The translations under genes were made by a program, and so were the position numbers. A DNA stretch of 12,491 bases from assembly GCA_963743595.1 (NCBI GenBank), contig CAVURW010000243.1:1-12491 (forward strand). Reading direction: 5' to 3'. Position 1 is the stretch's first letter. Each line of letters begins with the position of its first letter. Below are positions 1-8,658 of the stretch, one piece after another. This DNA is from CAVURW01 sp963743595 (lineage in GTDB: Bacteria; Verrucomicrobiota; Verrucomicrobiia; Methylacidiphilales; UBA1321). The notes beneath the pieces are model-generated. The model was not told the DNA's origin, searched no databases, and saw nothing but the letters and a program-made list of their open reading frames with translations.

Positions 1-103
1 AGAAGGGTTGAGGCTGAGTTCCCCGGGTTAGCGCCCCGTGGCGAAGTTAAAATGCTCTAGCCCTCGCGCAACTTCCGGTGTGAAGCTCTGTTAGCGACCC
101 ATA

Positions 104-3100
104 ATGAACCTCACGAAACTCGTTGGCGTGGTCATCGCCGTTTTTACGGCGTTGCCCTTCGCTCGTGCGCAATCCTTGCCGACTTCGCAAAATCCTTACC
201 TCAAACATTTTACTGATAAGGGCGTTCCATTCGAATTGCATGATTACCTGCGTAATCCGGCCTTTACCTGGCCGCGAACACTTCTCACGTACGAAGTCGA
301 TTTCACGGCCAGCCCGATTAAGCCTGAAGAGCTGGTTCTCACCGACAGCGATTCTGGTCAACCCGTGCCGCTTCAAGTCTCACAGCCGGTGTTGAATAAT
401 GGTCAGCTTATCGCCGCAAAGATCAGCTTTTTCACTGATCTCGCCTCGGGCGCGCATCACGCGTTTGACCTTCATCGCGGCGCAAGCGCTCCAGCGAAAA
501 ACTTGGTGACCGATCAATCTGAAAACGGCCGTATCGAGCTCGATAACGGCGTCACCCAAATCCGGTTGCCGAGCAGCGCAATATTCGCTCCGGGTGATCC
601 GGTGCATGGCCCGATCACATCGCTCAAGCGGGGAGGGGATTGGATGGGCGAGAGCAGGCTGGTTTCAGGGAATCGCGCGGTACAAAGCTTAAGTACGGAG
701 CGAATCGAGAGCGGGCCACTCTTTGTCACCTACCGAATGACCTATCAATTCACGGGCGGAGGGTCGTACGTGGCGACGGTCCGGGCGATTGCGGGATACG
801 ATTACGCTGAGTTTAAGGAGACGATGACGGGGCTCAATAAGGAGGACGGCATCTATTTTGAAAATGCTTGGACCGCCTTTCATCCCACGAATCGAAAGAT
901 CGGCGGCAGTCCTTTTGGAGTGAATGGCCCGATCGATAAGCCGATCGTGCAACCCTTTCGCGGCGAAGACCCGGCGTTTACGGGCCCATCGCGCACAGAA
1001 AATCTTGCGCAGGAAATGTTGCCAGATCTCTCGCCCTATTGGCCGAACGGCTGGGGTGGAAATCGATACGCTGCATTCGTGGACGAGAAATCGGGCCGGG
1101 GAATCGGTCTCTTCGTTACCGATGCTTCCAAGTGGCAGGACCACGATTACGCGATTTGGACCTCTGCCGAGACTTTGAAAGTGAAGTATCGTTTTGCAGA
1201 TGGCGTGCTTTATTGGAAATGGCCGCTAGCGACGGGCACCCGAGAGACCGGGATAACGATCTATCAACAGCAGGAAAGTGCACCGACCGGTGACGCCACA
1301 AGTAACGCCGAAAAGACGACTGATGACGAAACGGAATCTGTGAAGAGTGAGGCCGATCTCCCCGCGGATCTGTGCGTTTGGTACGCGGACATCAGTCTCG
1401 ATCGCGTTAAGGATTGGGTTTTGCAGTACCCTGAGGCGGCTCGTCGGCCGACGGTGCAACTCGCGCCTGGTCGTAAGAAATCGGTGCAGGACTACATGCA
1501 GTCGCTGCCCACGTGTGCCATGACGCATGTCACGCAGGGGATGTTTCACCCCGTGGAATTGCGCGATATGGGGAACTGGGTGGTTCCCGGCTACAATCAG
1601 TTCGAAGCGCAAATGACGCCGGATGAGCGCTCGCAAGCCAGCGCCTATTTATTGTTTGCAGCGTATGTTTCGGAGGAAGAGGAATTCAGCCCCATCCAAA
1701 ACATGCTGGGAGGTCACCCGAATTTCATGACCGATTTGAAGTTTCCCATGGCGGCAGGAGCGTTTCTGTTTCCGGATCATCCCATGGCTCAAGAATGGCG
1801 GGAAAAATATGAGAAGTTTATCCAGCTGTGCGGCCACTTTTACGTGCGACCGCCGGTGCCTGAGTGGCAGACTTTAGGCGGTCGATTTACCGAGAGCATC
1901 GCTACGTATAACTGGGCATTTATCGCGCCTTCCACTGAGGCGAATTTCTTTAGCATGTCTAATGGCGGCCACAATGTTTACGCCACGCCAGAGATGAGCG
2001 AAATGGGCGATTACATAGTGGGTATTTTGACGGCACCCGTGACTCTGGAGCCTACAAAAACGACGTGGCCGGATAACACTCCGCTCACATGGGACAATCA
2101 ATTCAAGCGCATCCATCCGCCGCAGGGAGCGCACTCCAGCAAGCGAGGCGCAGGCGGTGGGATGTACACGTTAGGTGAGCAATTACAAAACTTTAGCCCG
2201 CTCACATCGGAGCATCTCCTGTGGGGTTCGTGGCCCAGTGCCAACCAAGGTTTTGAGGATCGCGACGGGTTGCCGGCGCAGGGTGCGGTCAATCACGGAA
2301 CCAACCCGCATCTCACCAGCGCTAAGTACACCGGGTACGGGTTCGTTTTACGGTCTGGCGTCGATACACCGGACGAAGTGACGGTATATCTGCAGCAGCT
2401 GGATAAAGGGCCGAATTATCGCTGGGGGTATGGGAACCAAAATGGTTGCGGCGATATCTATTACTATGCGGGTGGCCATAGTTACAGCGGGCACGAGCGG
2501 GAAGAGGCGGGGGATGGTCACGTGGATGACGCGATGCTGACGTGCAATACCGGTGTCTATAAAGACTGGCATTTCTCCTGCGTGGGCATGAACGAGCTCA
2601 CCCGGCCGCTCTACGATTCGGGCGTTGCGCAATTTGCGGAGATCGTTCCCGACAAGAGCCCAGCCGCTTATTCTTGGCCGGAATATCAGAGCCGGAGCGT
2701 GATGCTCGTCGGCACCGATTATTTCGTGACGTACGATCAGATTCTGGATGGGTGCGGCACGCGTTTTGCCTGGGCGATTTCAAAGGGCGATGACATGCCG
2801 ATCATTCATCAAATTCGCGGTGCAGAGGGCAGCATCAACTTAGTCGATCCGAAATCGGCAAAGATTCGCGGCACTCTCACCACGATGATCAAGGGTGGAG
2901 GCAGCCACATGGCGCTCATTACAAATAAGGAGAATGTGGAGGTCGTTCCGACAAAACGGGCTAAGGGTGAACCCCCCATACCCTATGAACATATACGCAC
3001 GCCTGGTAGTGAAGATTTTCTCTTTCAAGACGATGACGCGGTTACCTTTTCTGATGGCCAAAAGAGCTTTTCCGGTAAGGCAGGTATCATCCGGTTCGGC

Positions 3101-4093
3101 AAGGATGGAGAAACCGAACTGGCCCTGTTTCACGGTTCAGAAATCGGCGCACATGGTGTAACTCTGGCGGTCGATAACCCGGACACCGGAATCAGCGCTC
3201 GGTTTCAAAATCCGAATGAGCTTAGCGGGAATTACCTCGCGCCGATCGCCAGTGTGTTGACGTTGCAAGCCGGTCGAGGAAAGTTTTATGTCGACGGTGC
3301 ACCTCTGGATTCCGGCGCGGGCGGGTACACGTTGCCGCCGGGGAACCATCGATGGGAACTCACCGAGCATCTTCCGGAGCCGATGCCGCCGGTGATACTT
3401 CGCACGGAGAATCATCCCGGCGGTGCGAATGTCTTCTTTACTACAGTGGCCAGCGCGGCATCGTACCGTGTCGAGGTGAGCACGGACTCAGGATTGACCT
3501 GGAAGTCCGTGGGTCAGGCGACGAACAGTCCCTACGACCTTCAGGGCTTGCCGGACGGGACGAAGGTGCACGTTCGCGTTATCGCCATAAATGCGGATCG
3601 CGAAGGCAGGCCTGCAAACGAATATCCGATCTACGTGAGCAGCAAACCACCGGCTTCGCCCGATGGATTGAAATGTGAGCTGATCGATGGCCAAGTGAAG
3701 TTGACCTGGGGCGAGGTGCTCGGGCCGACCGAGTACCGCCTCTATCGCCGTGAATTACCGGACGGGGCTTTCGCGATGCTTTATCATGGCATGGCTCGCG
3801 AATTTACCGATACAAATCCCCACGCCATTCATGCAAGCGATCAGCCCGGATTGCGATCGCAAGCGATCCATTTTGGCGAAGAGAAACCAGCGGTTATTGA
3901 CGAGTACGCGGTCAGCGCCGCAAACGTTAACGGTGTAAGCGCGAAATCGAGTCCGATCAACACGGACCCCGCAAGCTGGCTGAATTGGAACCCCGATGTG
4001 CCGCTGAAATTTAAGAGGCAGAGCCAATTTTGGTTGCCGCCGTGGGTGCCCGCCGTTCAATCGCCGCCGTTGTATTATCCGGGTGAGAATTAG
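104..4093 (+). CDS. Secreted multidomain heparinase II/III-like (putative polysaccharide lyase) protein with two Fn3 modules
   Basis: Complete 1329-aa reading frame. Residues 1-22 form a signal peptide ending ARA|QS, so the product is exported. Approximate architecture: beta-rich N-terminal region (40-400); acidic low-complexity linker rich in D, E, T and S (395-420); helical middle part (440-780) resembling the alpha/alpha toroid of heparinase/alginate-lyase-type enzymes, with GGHPNF (H538), RFTESIATYNWAF (E597, Y602) and NGGHN (620-624); beta-rich part (860-1090) opening with a VGTDYFVTYDQ-type strand like heparinase C-terminal sheets; two fibronectin-III-like modules (about 1091-1185 and 1186-1290); short aromatic/proline tail. 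The likely role is extracellular or periplasmic cleavage of a uronic-acid-containing glycan, but the family match is by fold pattern only and the catalytic residues are guesses. The start is chosen because the signal peptide begins there; no Shine-Dalgarno sequence is visible upstream. The gene ends 3 bp from the stop of a convergent gene. It could also be a non-catalytic glycan-binding relative. Confidence 0.75.
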   Translation: MNLTKLVGVVIAVFTALPFARAQSLPTSQNPYLKHFTDKGVPFELHDYLRNPAFTWPRTLLTYEVDFTASPIKPEELVLTDSDSGQPVPLQVSQPVLNNGQLIAAKISFFTDLASGAHHAFDLHRGASAPAKNLVTDQSENGRIELDNGVTQIRLPSSAIFAPGDPVHGPITSLKRGGDWMGESRLVSGNRAVQSLSTERIESGPLFVTYRMTYQFTGGGSYVATVRAIAGYDYAEFKETMTGLNKEDGIYFENAWTAFHPTNRKIGGSPFGVNGPIDKPIVQPFRGEDPAFTGPSRTENLAQEMLPDLSPYWPNGWGGNRYAAFVDEKSGRGIGLFVTDASKWQDHDYAIWTSAETLKVKYRFADGVLYWKWPLATGTRETGITIYQQQESAPTGDATSNAEKTTDDETESVKSEADLPADLCVWYADISLDRVKDWVLQYPEAARRPTVQLAPGRKKSVQDYMQSLPTCAMTHVTQGMFHPVELRDMGNWVVPGYNQFEAQMTPDERSQASAYLLFAAYVSEEEEFSPIQNMLGGHPNFMTDLKFPMAAGAFLFPDHPMAQEWREKYEKFIQLCGHFYVRPPVPEWQTLGGRFTESIATYNWAFIAPSTEANFFSMSNGGHNVYATPEMSEMGDYIVGILTAPVTLEPTKTTWPDNTPLTWDNQFKRIHPPQGAHSSKRGAGGGMYTLGEQLQNFSPLTSEHLLWGSWPSANQGFEDRDGLPAQGAVNHGTNPHLTSAKYTGYGFVLRSGVDTPDEVTVYLQQLDKGPNYRWGYGNQNGCGDIYYYAGGHSYSGHEREEAGDGHVDDAMLTCNTGVYKDWHFSCVGMNELTRPLYDSGVAQFAEIVPDKSPAAYSWPEYQSRSVMLVGTDYFVTYDQILDGCGTRFAWAISKGDDMPIIHQIRGAEGSINLVDPKSAKIRGTLTTMIKGGGSHMALITNKENVEVVPTKRAKGEPPIPYEHIRTPGSEDFLFQDDDAVTFSDGQKSFSGKAGIIRFGKDGETELALFHGSEIGAHGVTLAVDNPDTGISARFQNPNELSGNYLAPIASVLTLQAGRGKFYVDGAPLDSGAGGYTLPPGNHRWELTEHLPEPMPPVILRTENHPGGANVFFTTVASAASYRVEVSTDSGLTWKSVGQATNSPYDLQGLPDGTKVHVRVIAINADREGRPANEYPIYVSSKPPASPDGLKCELIDGQVKLTWGEVLGPTEYRLYRRELPDGAFAMLYHGMAREFTDTNPHAIHASDQPGLRSQAIHFGEEKPAVIDEYAVSAANVNGVSAKSSPINTDPASWLNWNPDVPLKFKRQSQFWLPPWVPAVQSPPLYYPGEN

Positions 4094-4096
4094 CGC

Positions 4097-4570
4097 TTAC
4101 TTGCGGCGAATGCTGAGAAAGACGAGGCCCATCACAGTTACAAAAAGACCAAGACCAACGGCGTTCAGTATCGCATCCAAAATCAATCGATTCCGGCACA
4201 AGTCCATGCAAAGGACAGCAAGCGACACGACGATTGGAACCATTAAGTAGCTGCTACGCCATGCAACCGGCTCAATTCGTTCTTCAGAAGTAACTTGAAA
4301 CCCCATCGATTCCAGAGTCCGCAAGACTTTTCCCGGGCTGGTAAACCAAAATACAAGGAGCGATGGCGCATTCGGTGATGTGTGCTGGAACCTGACGCCT
4401 CTGCTTAGGAATCCTCTAAACTCGGAAACCGCCAGCACGTCTCCTTTAGCCAGATGATGGCTGCCAAGAAACGACGAGATGAGAACGCCGTCCGGCTCGC
4501 ATTCAAGACGAGCAAAAGGGTAGGACGCGTTTAACGACCCCGCTCGAACCCCTCCGGTGAAATGATTCAT
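4097..4570 (-). CDS. Hypothetical membrane protein with PH-like N-terminal domain
   Basis: A 157-aa protein from ATG at 4570; an in-frame GTG directly before it (4573) could add one residue. The N-terminal 100 residues look like a small beta-rich PH-like domain of a type seen in hypothetical proteins (pattern FARLEC near 19-24, KGDVLAV at 42-48, a GVRFQH strand at 58-63, LLVFWF at 71-76, and a helix ending MGF at 89-91). Two hydrophobic stretches follow, about 107-124 and 131-152, and the protein ends in IRRK, so it is probably an inner-membrane protein. It is read from the minus strand 67 bp (start to stop) downstream of the 194-aa secreted protein gene, probably co-transcribed with it. Only a weak purine stretch (AGAGAC) precedes the start. 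Function unknown; I recognise only the general pattern, not a named family. Confidence 0.65.
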   Translation of the reverse strand: MNHFTGGVRAGSLNASYPFARLECEPDGVLISSFLGSHHLAKGDVLAVSEFRGFLSRGVRFQHTSPNAPSLLVFWFTSPGKVLRTLESMGFQVTSEERIEPVAWRSSYLMVPIVVSLAVLCMDLCRNRLILDAILNAVGLGLFVTVMGLVFLSIRRK

Positions 4571-4637
4571 CACAGTCTCTAATAGTACACCAAATCCGCT
4601 ATGCTTTCCAGTTGAGGCAACCCAATTCGAAACCGAA

Positions 4638-5222
4638 TTAGAAATCGAATCTCTCTTCCGTATCGAAGTTTTTTACAGGTCGCCCCGCCTGTTGCGGACC
4701 GTAATGGGGAGATCTGTATTGTCGTTTCCAGAATTTCCCATCTCGAAAAACAAAGCTGACGGAATCTTCACCAGCCGGATATTCATGAAAGACGATATAA
4801 AAAATCAATCCATGTTTGCTTGGGAACAGGTTGATCGTGGGTTTTCCGATATCGAAATTCAGAACGCTCTGGATGGCTCCGGCGGGTGCGACTATTTTCT
4901 GGTCGTCGATGTAGACCTCCAGGCTGTCGCAAAGTTCATTTCCATAGGGACACACCTCGCCTTTCTGCTGGTAAGCTGGGTGTGTCTTGAAAAAATCTTT
5001 CGCTTCGCTCGCTGACGCCGTGTGTCCCCGGATCTCGATCCGGTACCGATGCTCAATTCCAGAAGCCCTTGCTCGACCCGCCATCGTCATCACATGGCAA
5101 TACAGGGGAACCGGGTAATCTTGGCCAGGAACGTCCTCGATCCACGTTGCTTCCGCGTGTGTTTGGAACGGAACAAGAAGCAAAAAGGCTAGGCTGTTCC
5201 AAAAAATGAAGGTGAGGCGCAT
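4638..5222 (-). CDS. Hypothetical secreted protein
   Basis: A 194-aa protein from ATG at 5222. An upstream in-frame start at 5252 would put ten extra residues before a clean signal peptide, so the internal start is preferred. Residues 1-23 are a signal peptide (hydrophobic core FIFWNSLAFLLLV, cleavage about THA|EA). The mature part is mixed charged and aromatic, with three cysteines at 42, 91 and 98; C91 and C98 (CPYGNELC) could form a local disulfide. The middle (about 102-150) reads as alternating beta strands. No catalytic motif or named domain is recognised. It is the first gene of a two-gene minus-strand unit and is divergent from the heparinase gene across 155 bp. A weak GAGAG lies about 10 nt upstream of the start. 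It may act in the periplasm; any link to glycan breakdown rests only on position. Confidence 0.6.
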   Translation of the reverse strand: MRLTFIFWNSLAFLLLVPFQTHAEATWIEDVPGQDYPVPLYCHVMTMAGRARASGIEHRYRIEIRGHTASASEAKDFFKTHPAYQQKGEVCPYGNELCDSLEVYIDDQKIVAPAGAIQSVLNFDIGKPTINLFPSKHGLIFYIVFHEYPAGEDSVSFVFRDGKFWKRQYRSPHYGPQQAGRPVKNFDTEERFDF

Positions 5223-5284
5223 GCAGATAGGCTCTCGGAGTGCACTGAGCACGGCAACACAAAATGCGTCACAGGTATCACGTT

Positions 5285-5312
5285 TTGACGACGCGCGCGG
5301 CGGGGCAATTTA
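5285..5312 (+). promoter_or_regulatory. Weak sigma70-like promoter candidate for the heparinase-GH116 unit
   Basis: TTGACG at 5285-5290 matches five of six positions of a -35 box. After a 16-bp GC-rich spacer an AT-rich hexamer AATTTA (5307-5312) sits where a -10 box would be, but it fits TATAAT poorly. The location, 65 bp upstream of the preferred heparinase start, is reasonable. Low confidence: one good half-site in an intergenic region can occur by chance. Confidence 0.2.
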
Positions 5313-5342
5313 GCGCGCAACTATTTCTGGCGCGCCTGGTTC

Positions 5343-5363
5343 ATGCATTACAGCCAAATGCAT
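5343..5363. promoter_or_regulatory. Perfect 7-bp inverted repeat just upstream of the heparinase start (operator or leader hairpin)
   Basis: ATGCATT (5343-5349) and AATGCAT (5357-5363) are exact reverse complements with a 7-bp spacer, and the second arm ends 14 bp before the ATG at 5378. Each arm contains the self-complementary ATGCAT. The geometry fits a dimeric regulator's operator or a small RNA hairpin covering the translation start region. No regulator gene is in the window to pair with it, so the role is inferred from symmetry and position only. Confidence 0.35.
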
Positions 5364-5377
5364 TTTCTTGCGTGCCT

Positions 5378-8300
5378 ATGAAACTTCTCCTGAATTGCCT
5401 ACTTCTTTTTCTCTGTTCTGCAATCACTGCCAGCGCTGCAGATGCGCAAGCGCCCACGCCGTATCCCCAGCCCGATCCCTCCACGATCGATCCGCTGGTA
5501 AAAGCCTCGGCGTACGGGACGAAATCAGTTTGGTCTTACAGCGGCGGTGCCATTCCGTGGACGTGGTTTCACCCGCATGACTTTGGCTCGTGCAAGATCG
5601 ATTTCAACGGCGATGGCGTAACGCCTGTGGGCACGGTCCCTGCGCCGGGCGTTCATCCGCGCATCTTTTTCTCACCGGAAGATCTGCCCAAGATCCGGGA
5701 GCGGATTAAAACCGACCGTGGCGCGCACGAGGCGTGGCTGAACGTGCTGGAATATGCGAATGCCATGAAGCTGACTTATGACGAGAAGGCGGACTACGCT
5801 AAGCCAGATTGGCTCAATGGCGGCTGGGGCATGCACGGGCGGTGCGTGGATATGCACCGGATCGGCGGCTACAGCCCCAAGCGGGAAGATTATTACGCGC
5901 TGCTGGTGGATGGTAAAATGCCGGTAAAGACGTACGGGACCGGGTCGGTCGCGAATTTCTTTTTGCCGGCTTCGGCGGAGGCCTACCGCTGTTTAATCGA
6001 TGACGATGCGGCGGGTGGCGCGAAGCTGGCAACGGCTGTGGTCAATGCGATCAAGCTGGAGCAGGCGCGTCGTGCCAAGGAAGACAAGCCCGTTCAGCCT
6101 GGGGAACCGCCGAAGCCCTCCACACCCCGGTTTGCGTGTTGCAATCTCGGGCTGATCTATGATTTCGACTACAATTTCATGACGCCAGAACAGCGCCAAA
6201 TCGTGCATGATGAGCTGGTTTTACTCTCGGCGTGGGCGGATAACTACGGCACGTTCAACAACGCGAATGCGAGCCGCAGCAATTGGGCGACGTTCACGTA
6301 CTGGGTGTGGGATCTCATGGCGATCCAGGGTGAGCCGGGCTTTAATGACCTGAAATTCCTGGGGCTCTATCGCGGCTGGCGCGATTTCTACAGCTACTCG
6401 TTTTTCGATAGCGGAGCGGCCTATGAAGGTGAGGGCAAGCTCTTGTTCGGCATGGACGCCGCCGTGGCGTTCGACCGGGTGGCCCCGCAGTATGGATTGC
6501 CGCTGATTACGCAACATCCGCTGATTCGTAAGCACTACAGTAACTTCACCGCCATGTCGGTCTTGCCCACGCAAGATAAGTACGCAAAGTTCGATATTCT
6601 GGGTGGAATGGGCGGCGGTCTCTGCACGCCCCAAGATCTGGTGGTGGCGCATTACCTTTACCCGAAAGATAAGACGATCGATTTTGTCTATCGCACGATG
6701 GTCGGCGACGATTATCACAATCTGCCGAACGCGATTAACCAAGCGTGGAACAATCTCATTACGTCGGCCGTTTTTGCAACGAGTTTCGATCTCAATAACA
6801 CGCCGGATAAACTGGGTTTACCCGAGAGCTTTTTCTGCGGTCAACGCGCGGTGCTGATGACGCGAACATCCTGGGATAAAGAGGCCTCCATGTTGACCAT
6901 GCACGTGCGCGGGGCCAGTGGTGGTCATCCGTTCCGAGACCGTAACGGCATTATGTTTTCCGGTGCGGGCCGGACGTGGATCACCATCCCCGTCAAAGAC
7001 ATCGGCAGCTGGGCGTGCGATACCGTATTGATCGATCAGGCCGAGCAAAACTCCTCCACGCCGGGGCGGGTGGTGGAGTACGAAAATACTCCAGACGCGA
7101 CCTTTATGGTGGGCGATTCGAAGTATTGTTGGGACTGGGTGTGGAATCGCGCCGATAAGACAAAGGACGGGAAGCCGGTTTCGAAGGCGGATGTGGATAG
7201 CGGGAATGTCGGCGGGCTGGGCTGGGAATTGTTAAACCAGAGCTTTAACGACTTTGCCTACACGAAAAGCGATTGGGCGATTTATCAGATGCCCTTAAAA
7301 TACACGCCGTCGTGGATCGCTCCGGACGGCCAGCTCACCCCCTACATGCGGCAGGTGAACAGCCCGGTCTTGCGCTGTTTCCGCACGGCGGGTGTGGTGC
7401 GCGGGCCGCATGCCTACGCCCTGGTGGTGGACGATATTCAGCGCGACGCGATGCCGTGCCGGTACGATTGGAATGTCTCGCTGCCGGATGATGTGGTGGT
7501 GGTTCCTGGCTACCACGGCAACAACGACGTCTTGCTCGCGGGCAAAACGAGCATCGATCCCGCGAAGGGTACGGTAAACGCAGGTGAGCCGGAATTTCTG
7601 GTGCGCGTGCTGAGTTGCCAAGGCAAACAAGTGCCGATTCAAGTGGAGCAGAAAGACCCGAAATCGGCGTTGAACATTCTTTCGATAACAACGACTGCCG
7701 TCGCGCCCGATTATCGTGTGCTGCTGTACGCGAATCACGCGGGCGAGCCGCTGCCGGTTACGCAAGTGACTCCGAGTGACGCAGGCATGACCGTGTCCGT
7801 GCAATTCCCGGATCAGCAGGACACCATTACGATGACGCCCAGTACCTCTGGAAAAACGGACTTGGTAGTGAGCCGCGCAGGTAAGGAACTGGTGGCTGTA
7901 AACAAACCCGTGGAACACCTGAACGACCCCGCTTCCGATGCGCTGACGCAGGGGTTAATGGAAATTCCCAAGCACTTAGCGCAGGTTCGGCAGAATGGAT
8001 TTGACCCGACAAAATTGGATGGATTTGTGGCGGGTTGGCATTTCGATAAATTGACGCAAGCTGCCTACGCGCCGCTTGCGGGGAGCGATCCCACGGCCGT
8101 ACCCGTGCCTGTGCCGGACGATGCAAAGCCAGTGGAGGGGATGAACGGCATGCAGGCGATTGGGACCGCCAAGAAACCGCTGAAAGTGGCGCTCGGTTTT
8201 GCCGCTGGAATGAAGGGCCAGCCCTTCACCGTTGCGCTTTGGTTGAAAACAAAGTCGGAGCCGTGGATGGGTAGCCTGATCAGTTTCAATGGACGCGCCT

Positions 8301-8644
8301 TCAGTATGGGAATCGTGCAAAGCAATGCTTCCATATCCGGCGGCGGGGTGGGAAATATTTCCTCGTCACCGAATACGATGCTCTCGAGTTGGACGCAATT
8401 CGTGATCGCGGCGGACGGCACCAAAATGACGCTCTACCGGAATGGGAACGCACTCTGGACTTCACCGATGGACGCGACCAAAACGAATCTCGGCAGTGAG
8501 TTGAGCTTGGGCGGAGACAATGGTTACGGCGATGCGGAAACGTCGATCCAGAACCTCTATATCTACAAGACCTGCCTGCCCGCAGATCAGGTGGAAAATC
8601 TCTACGTGAGCGAGAAGTACGCATCGCTCCTGACAGCGCGATAA
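5378..8644 (+). CDS. Secreted heparinase II/III-family protein (putative polysaccharide lyase) with C-terminal LamG-like domain
   Basis: A 1088-aa protein. The open frame extends upstream to 5264, but ATG 5378 is chosen because a typical signal peptide starts there (MKLLLNCLLLFLCSAITASA, cleavage near residues 20-24); the upstream extension has no export or domain character. Residues 93-110 (HPRIFFSPEDLPKIRERI) are the classic N-terminal signature of secreted heparinase/alginate-lyase-like enzymes. The toroid region includes NNANASRSNW (294-303) and AYEGEG (Y349, E350). At 515-523, SGGHPFRDRN occupies the place of the family's His-rich G-H-x-H-x-D motif, keeping H517 and D521 but with Phe where the second His is usual. 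Residues about 883-1088 form a LamG/concanavalin-like beta-sandwich, probably glycan binding. The likely reaction is beta-elimination on a uronic-acid polysaccharide outside the cytoplasm; substrate unknown. GH116 follows after 14 bp, indicating co-transcription. No clear ribosome binding site is seen. Confidence 0.82.
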   Translation: MKLLLNCLLLFLCSAITASAADAQAPTPYPQPDPSTIDPLVKASAYGTKSVWSYSGGAIPWTWFHPHDFGSCKIDFNGDGVTPVGTVPAPGVHPRIFFSPEDLPKIRERIKTDRGAHEAWLNVLEYANAMKLTYDEKADYAKPDWLNGGWGMHGRCVDMHRIGGYSPKREDYYALLVDGKMPVKTYGTGSVANFFLPASAEAYRCLIDDDAAGGAKLATAVVNAIKLEQARRAKEDKPVQPGEPPKPSTPRFACCNLGLIYDFDYNFMTPEQRQIVHDELVLLSAWADNYGTFNNANASRSNWATFTYWVWDLMAIQGEPGFNDLKFLGLYRGWRDFYSYSFFDSGAAYEGEGKLLFGMDAAVAFDRVAPQYGLPLITQHPLIRKHYSNFTAMSVLPTQDKYAKFDILGGMGGGLCTPQDLVVAHYLYPKDKTIDFVYRTMVGDDYHNLPNAINQAWNNLITSAVFATSFDLNNTPDKLGLPESFFCGQRAVLMTRTSWDKEASMLTMHVRGASGGHPFRDRNGIMFSGAGRTWITIPVKDIGSWACDTVLIDQAEQNSSTPGRVVEYENTPDATFMVGDSKYCWDWVWNRADKTKDGKPVSKADVDSGNVGGLGWELLNQSFNDFAYTKSDWAIYQMPLKYTPSWIAPDGQLTPYMRQVNSPVLRCFRTAGVVRGPHAYALVVDDIQRDAMPCRYDWNVSLPDDVVVVPGYHGNNDVLLAGKTSIDPAKGTVNAGEPEFLVRVLSCQGKQVPIQVEQKDPKSALNILSITTTAVAPDYRVLLYANHAGEPLPVTQVTPSDAGMTVSVQFPDQQDTITMTPSTSGKTDLVVSRAGKELVAVNKPVEHLNDPASDALTQGLMEIPKHLAQVRQNGFDPTKLDGFVAGWHFDKLTQAAYAPLAGSDPTAVPVPVPDDAKPVEGMNGMQAIGTAKKPLKVALGFAAGMKGQPFTVALWLKTKSEPWMGSLISFNGRAFSMGIVQSNASISGGGVGNISSSPNTMLSSWTQFVIAADGTKMTLYRNGNALWTSPMDATKTNLGSELSLGGDNGYGDAETSIQNLYIYKTCLPADQVENLYVSEKYASLLTAR

Positions 8645-8658
8645 TGACGATTTAACGC

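Noticed and set aside
4624..4639. AATTCG-AAAC-CGAATT hairpin at the end of the 194-aa protein gene as a terminator
   Set aside because: The 6-bp stem is AT-rich, overlaps the stop codon and has no T-tract; too weak to call.
5293..5336. Three GCGCGC clusters in the divergent intergenic region as a repeat array
   Set aside because: Unequal spacing and short GC runs; could be chance in this GC-rich stretch.
5264..5377. Upstream extension of the heparinase reading frame to an ATG at 5264
   Set aside because: The added 38 residues precede a typical signal peptide and overlap the inverted repeat and intergenic region; export requires the start at 5378.
7295..7918. 207-codon open frame on the minus strand inside the heparinase gene
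   Set aside because: His/Arg-rich composition, no domain, fully antisense to clear coding sequence; a shadow of its codon bias. The minus-strand frame at 6221-6742 is rejected for the same reason.
8644..8655. TAATG overlap opening a three-codon ORF after the heparinase stop
   Set aside because: ATG-ACG-ATT-TAA is too short to mean anything without other evidence; the GH116 signal peptide starts at 8659.
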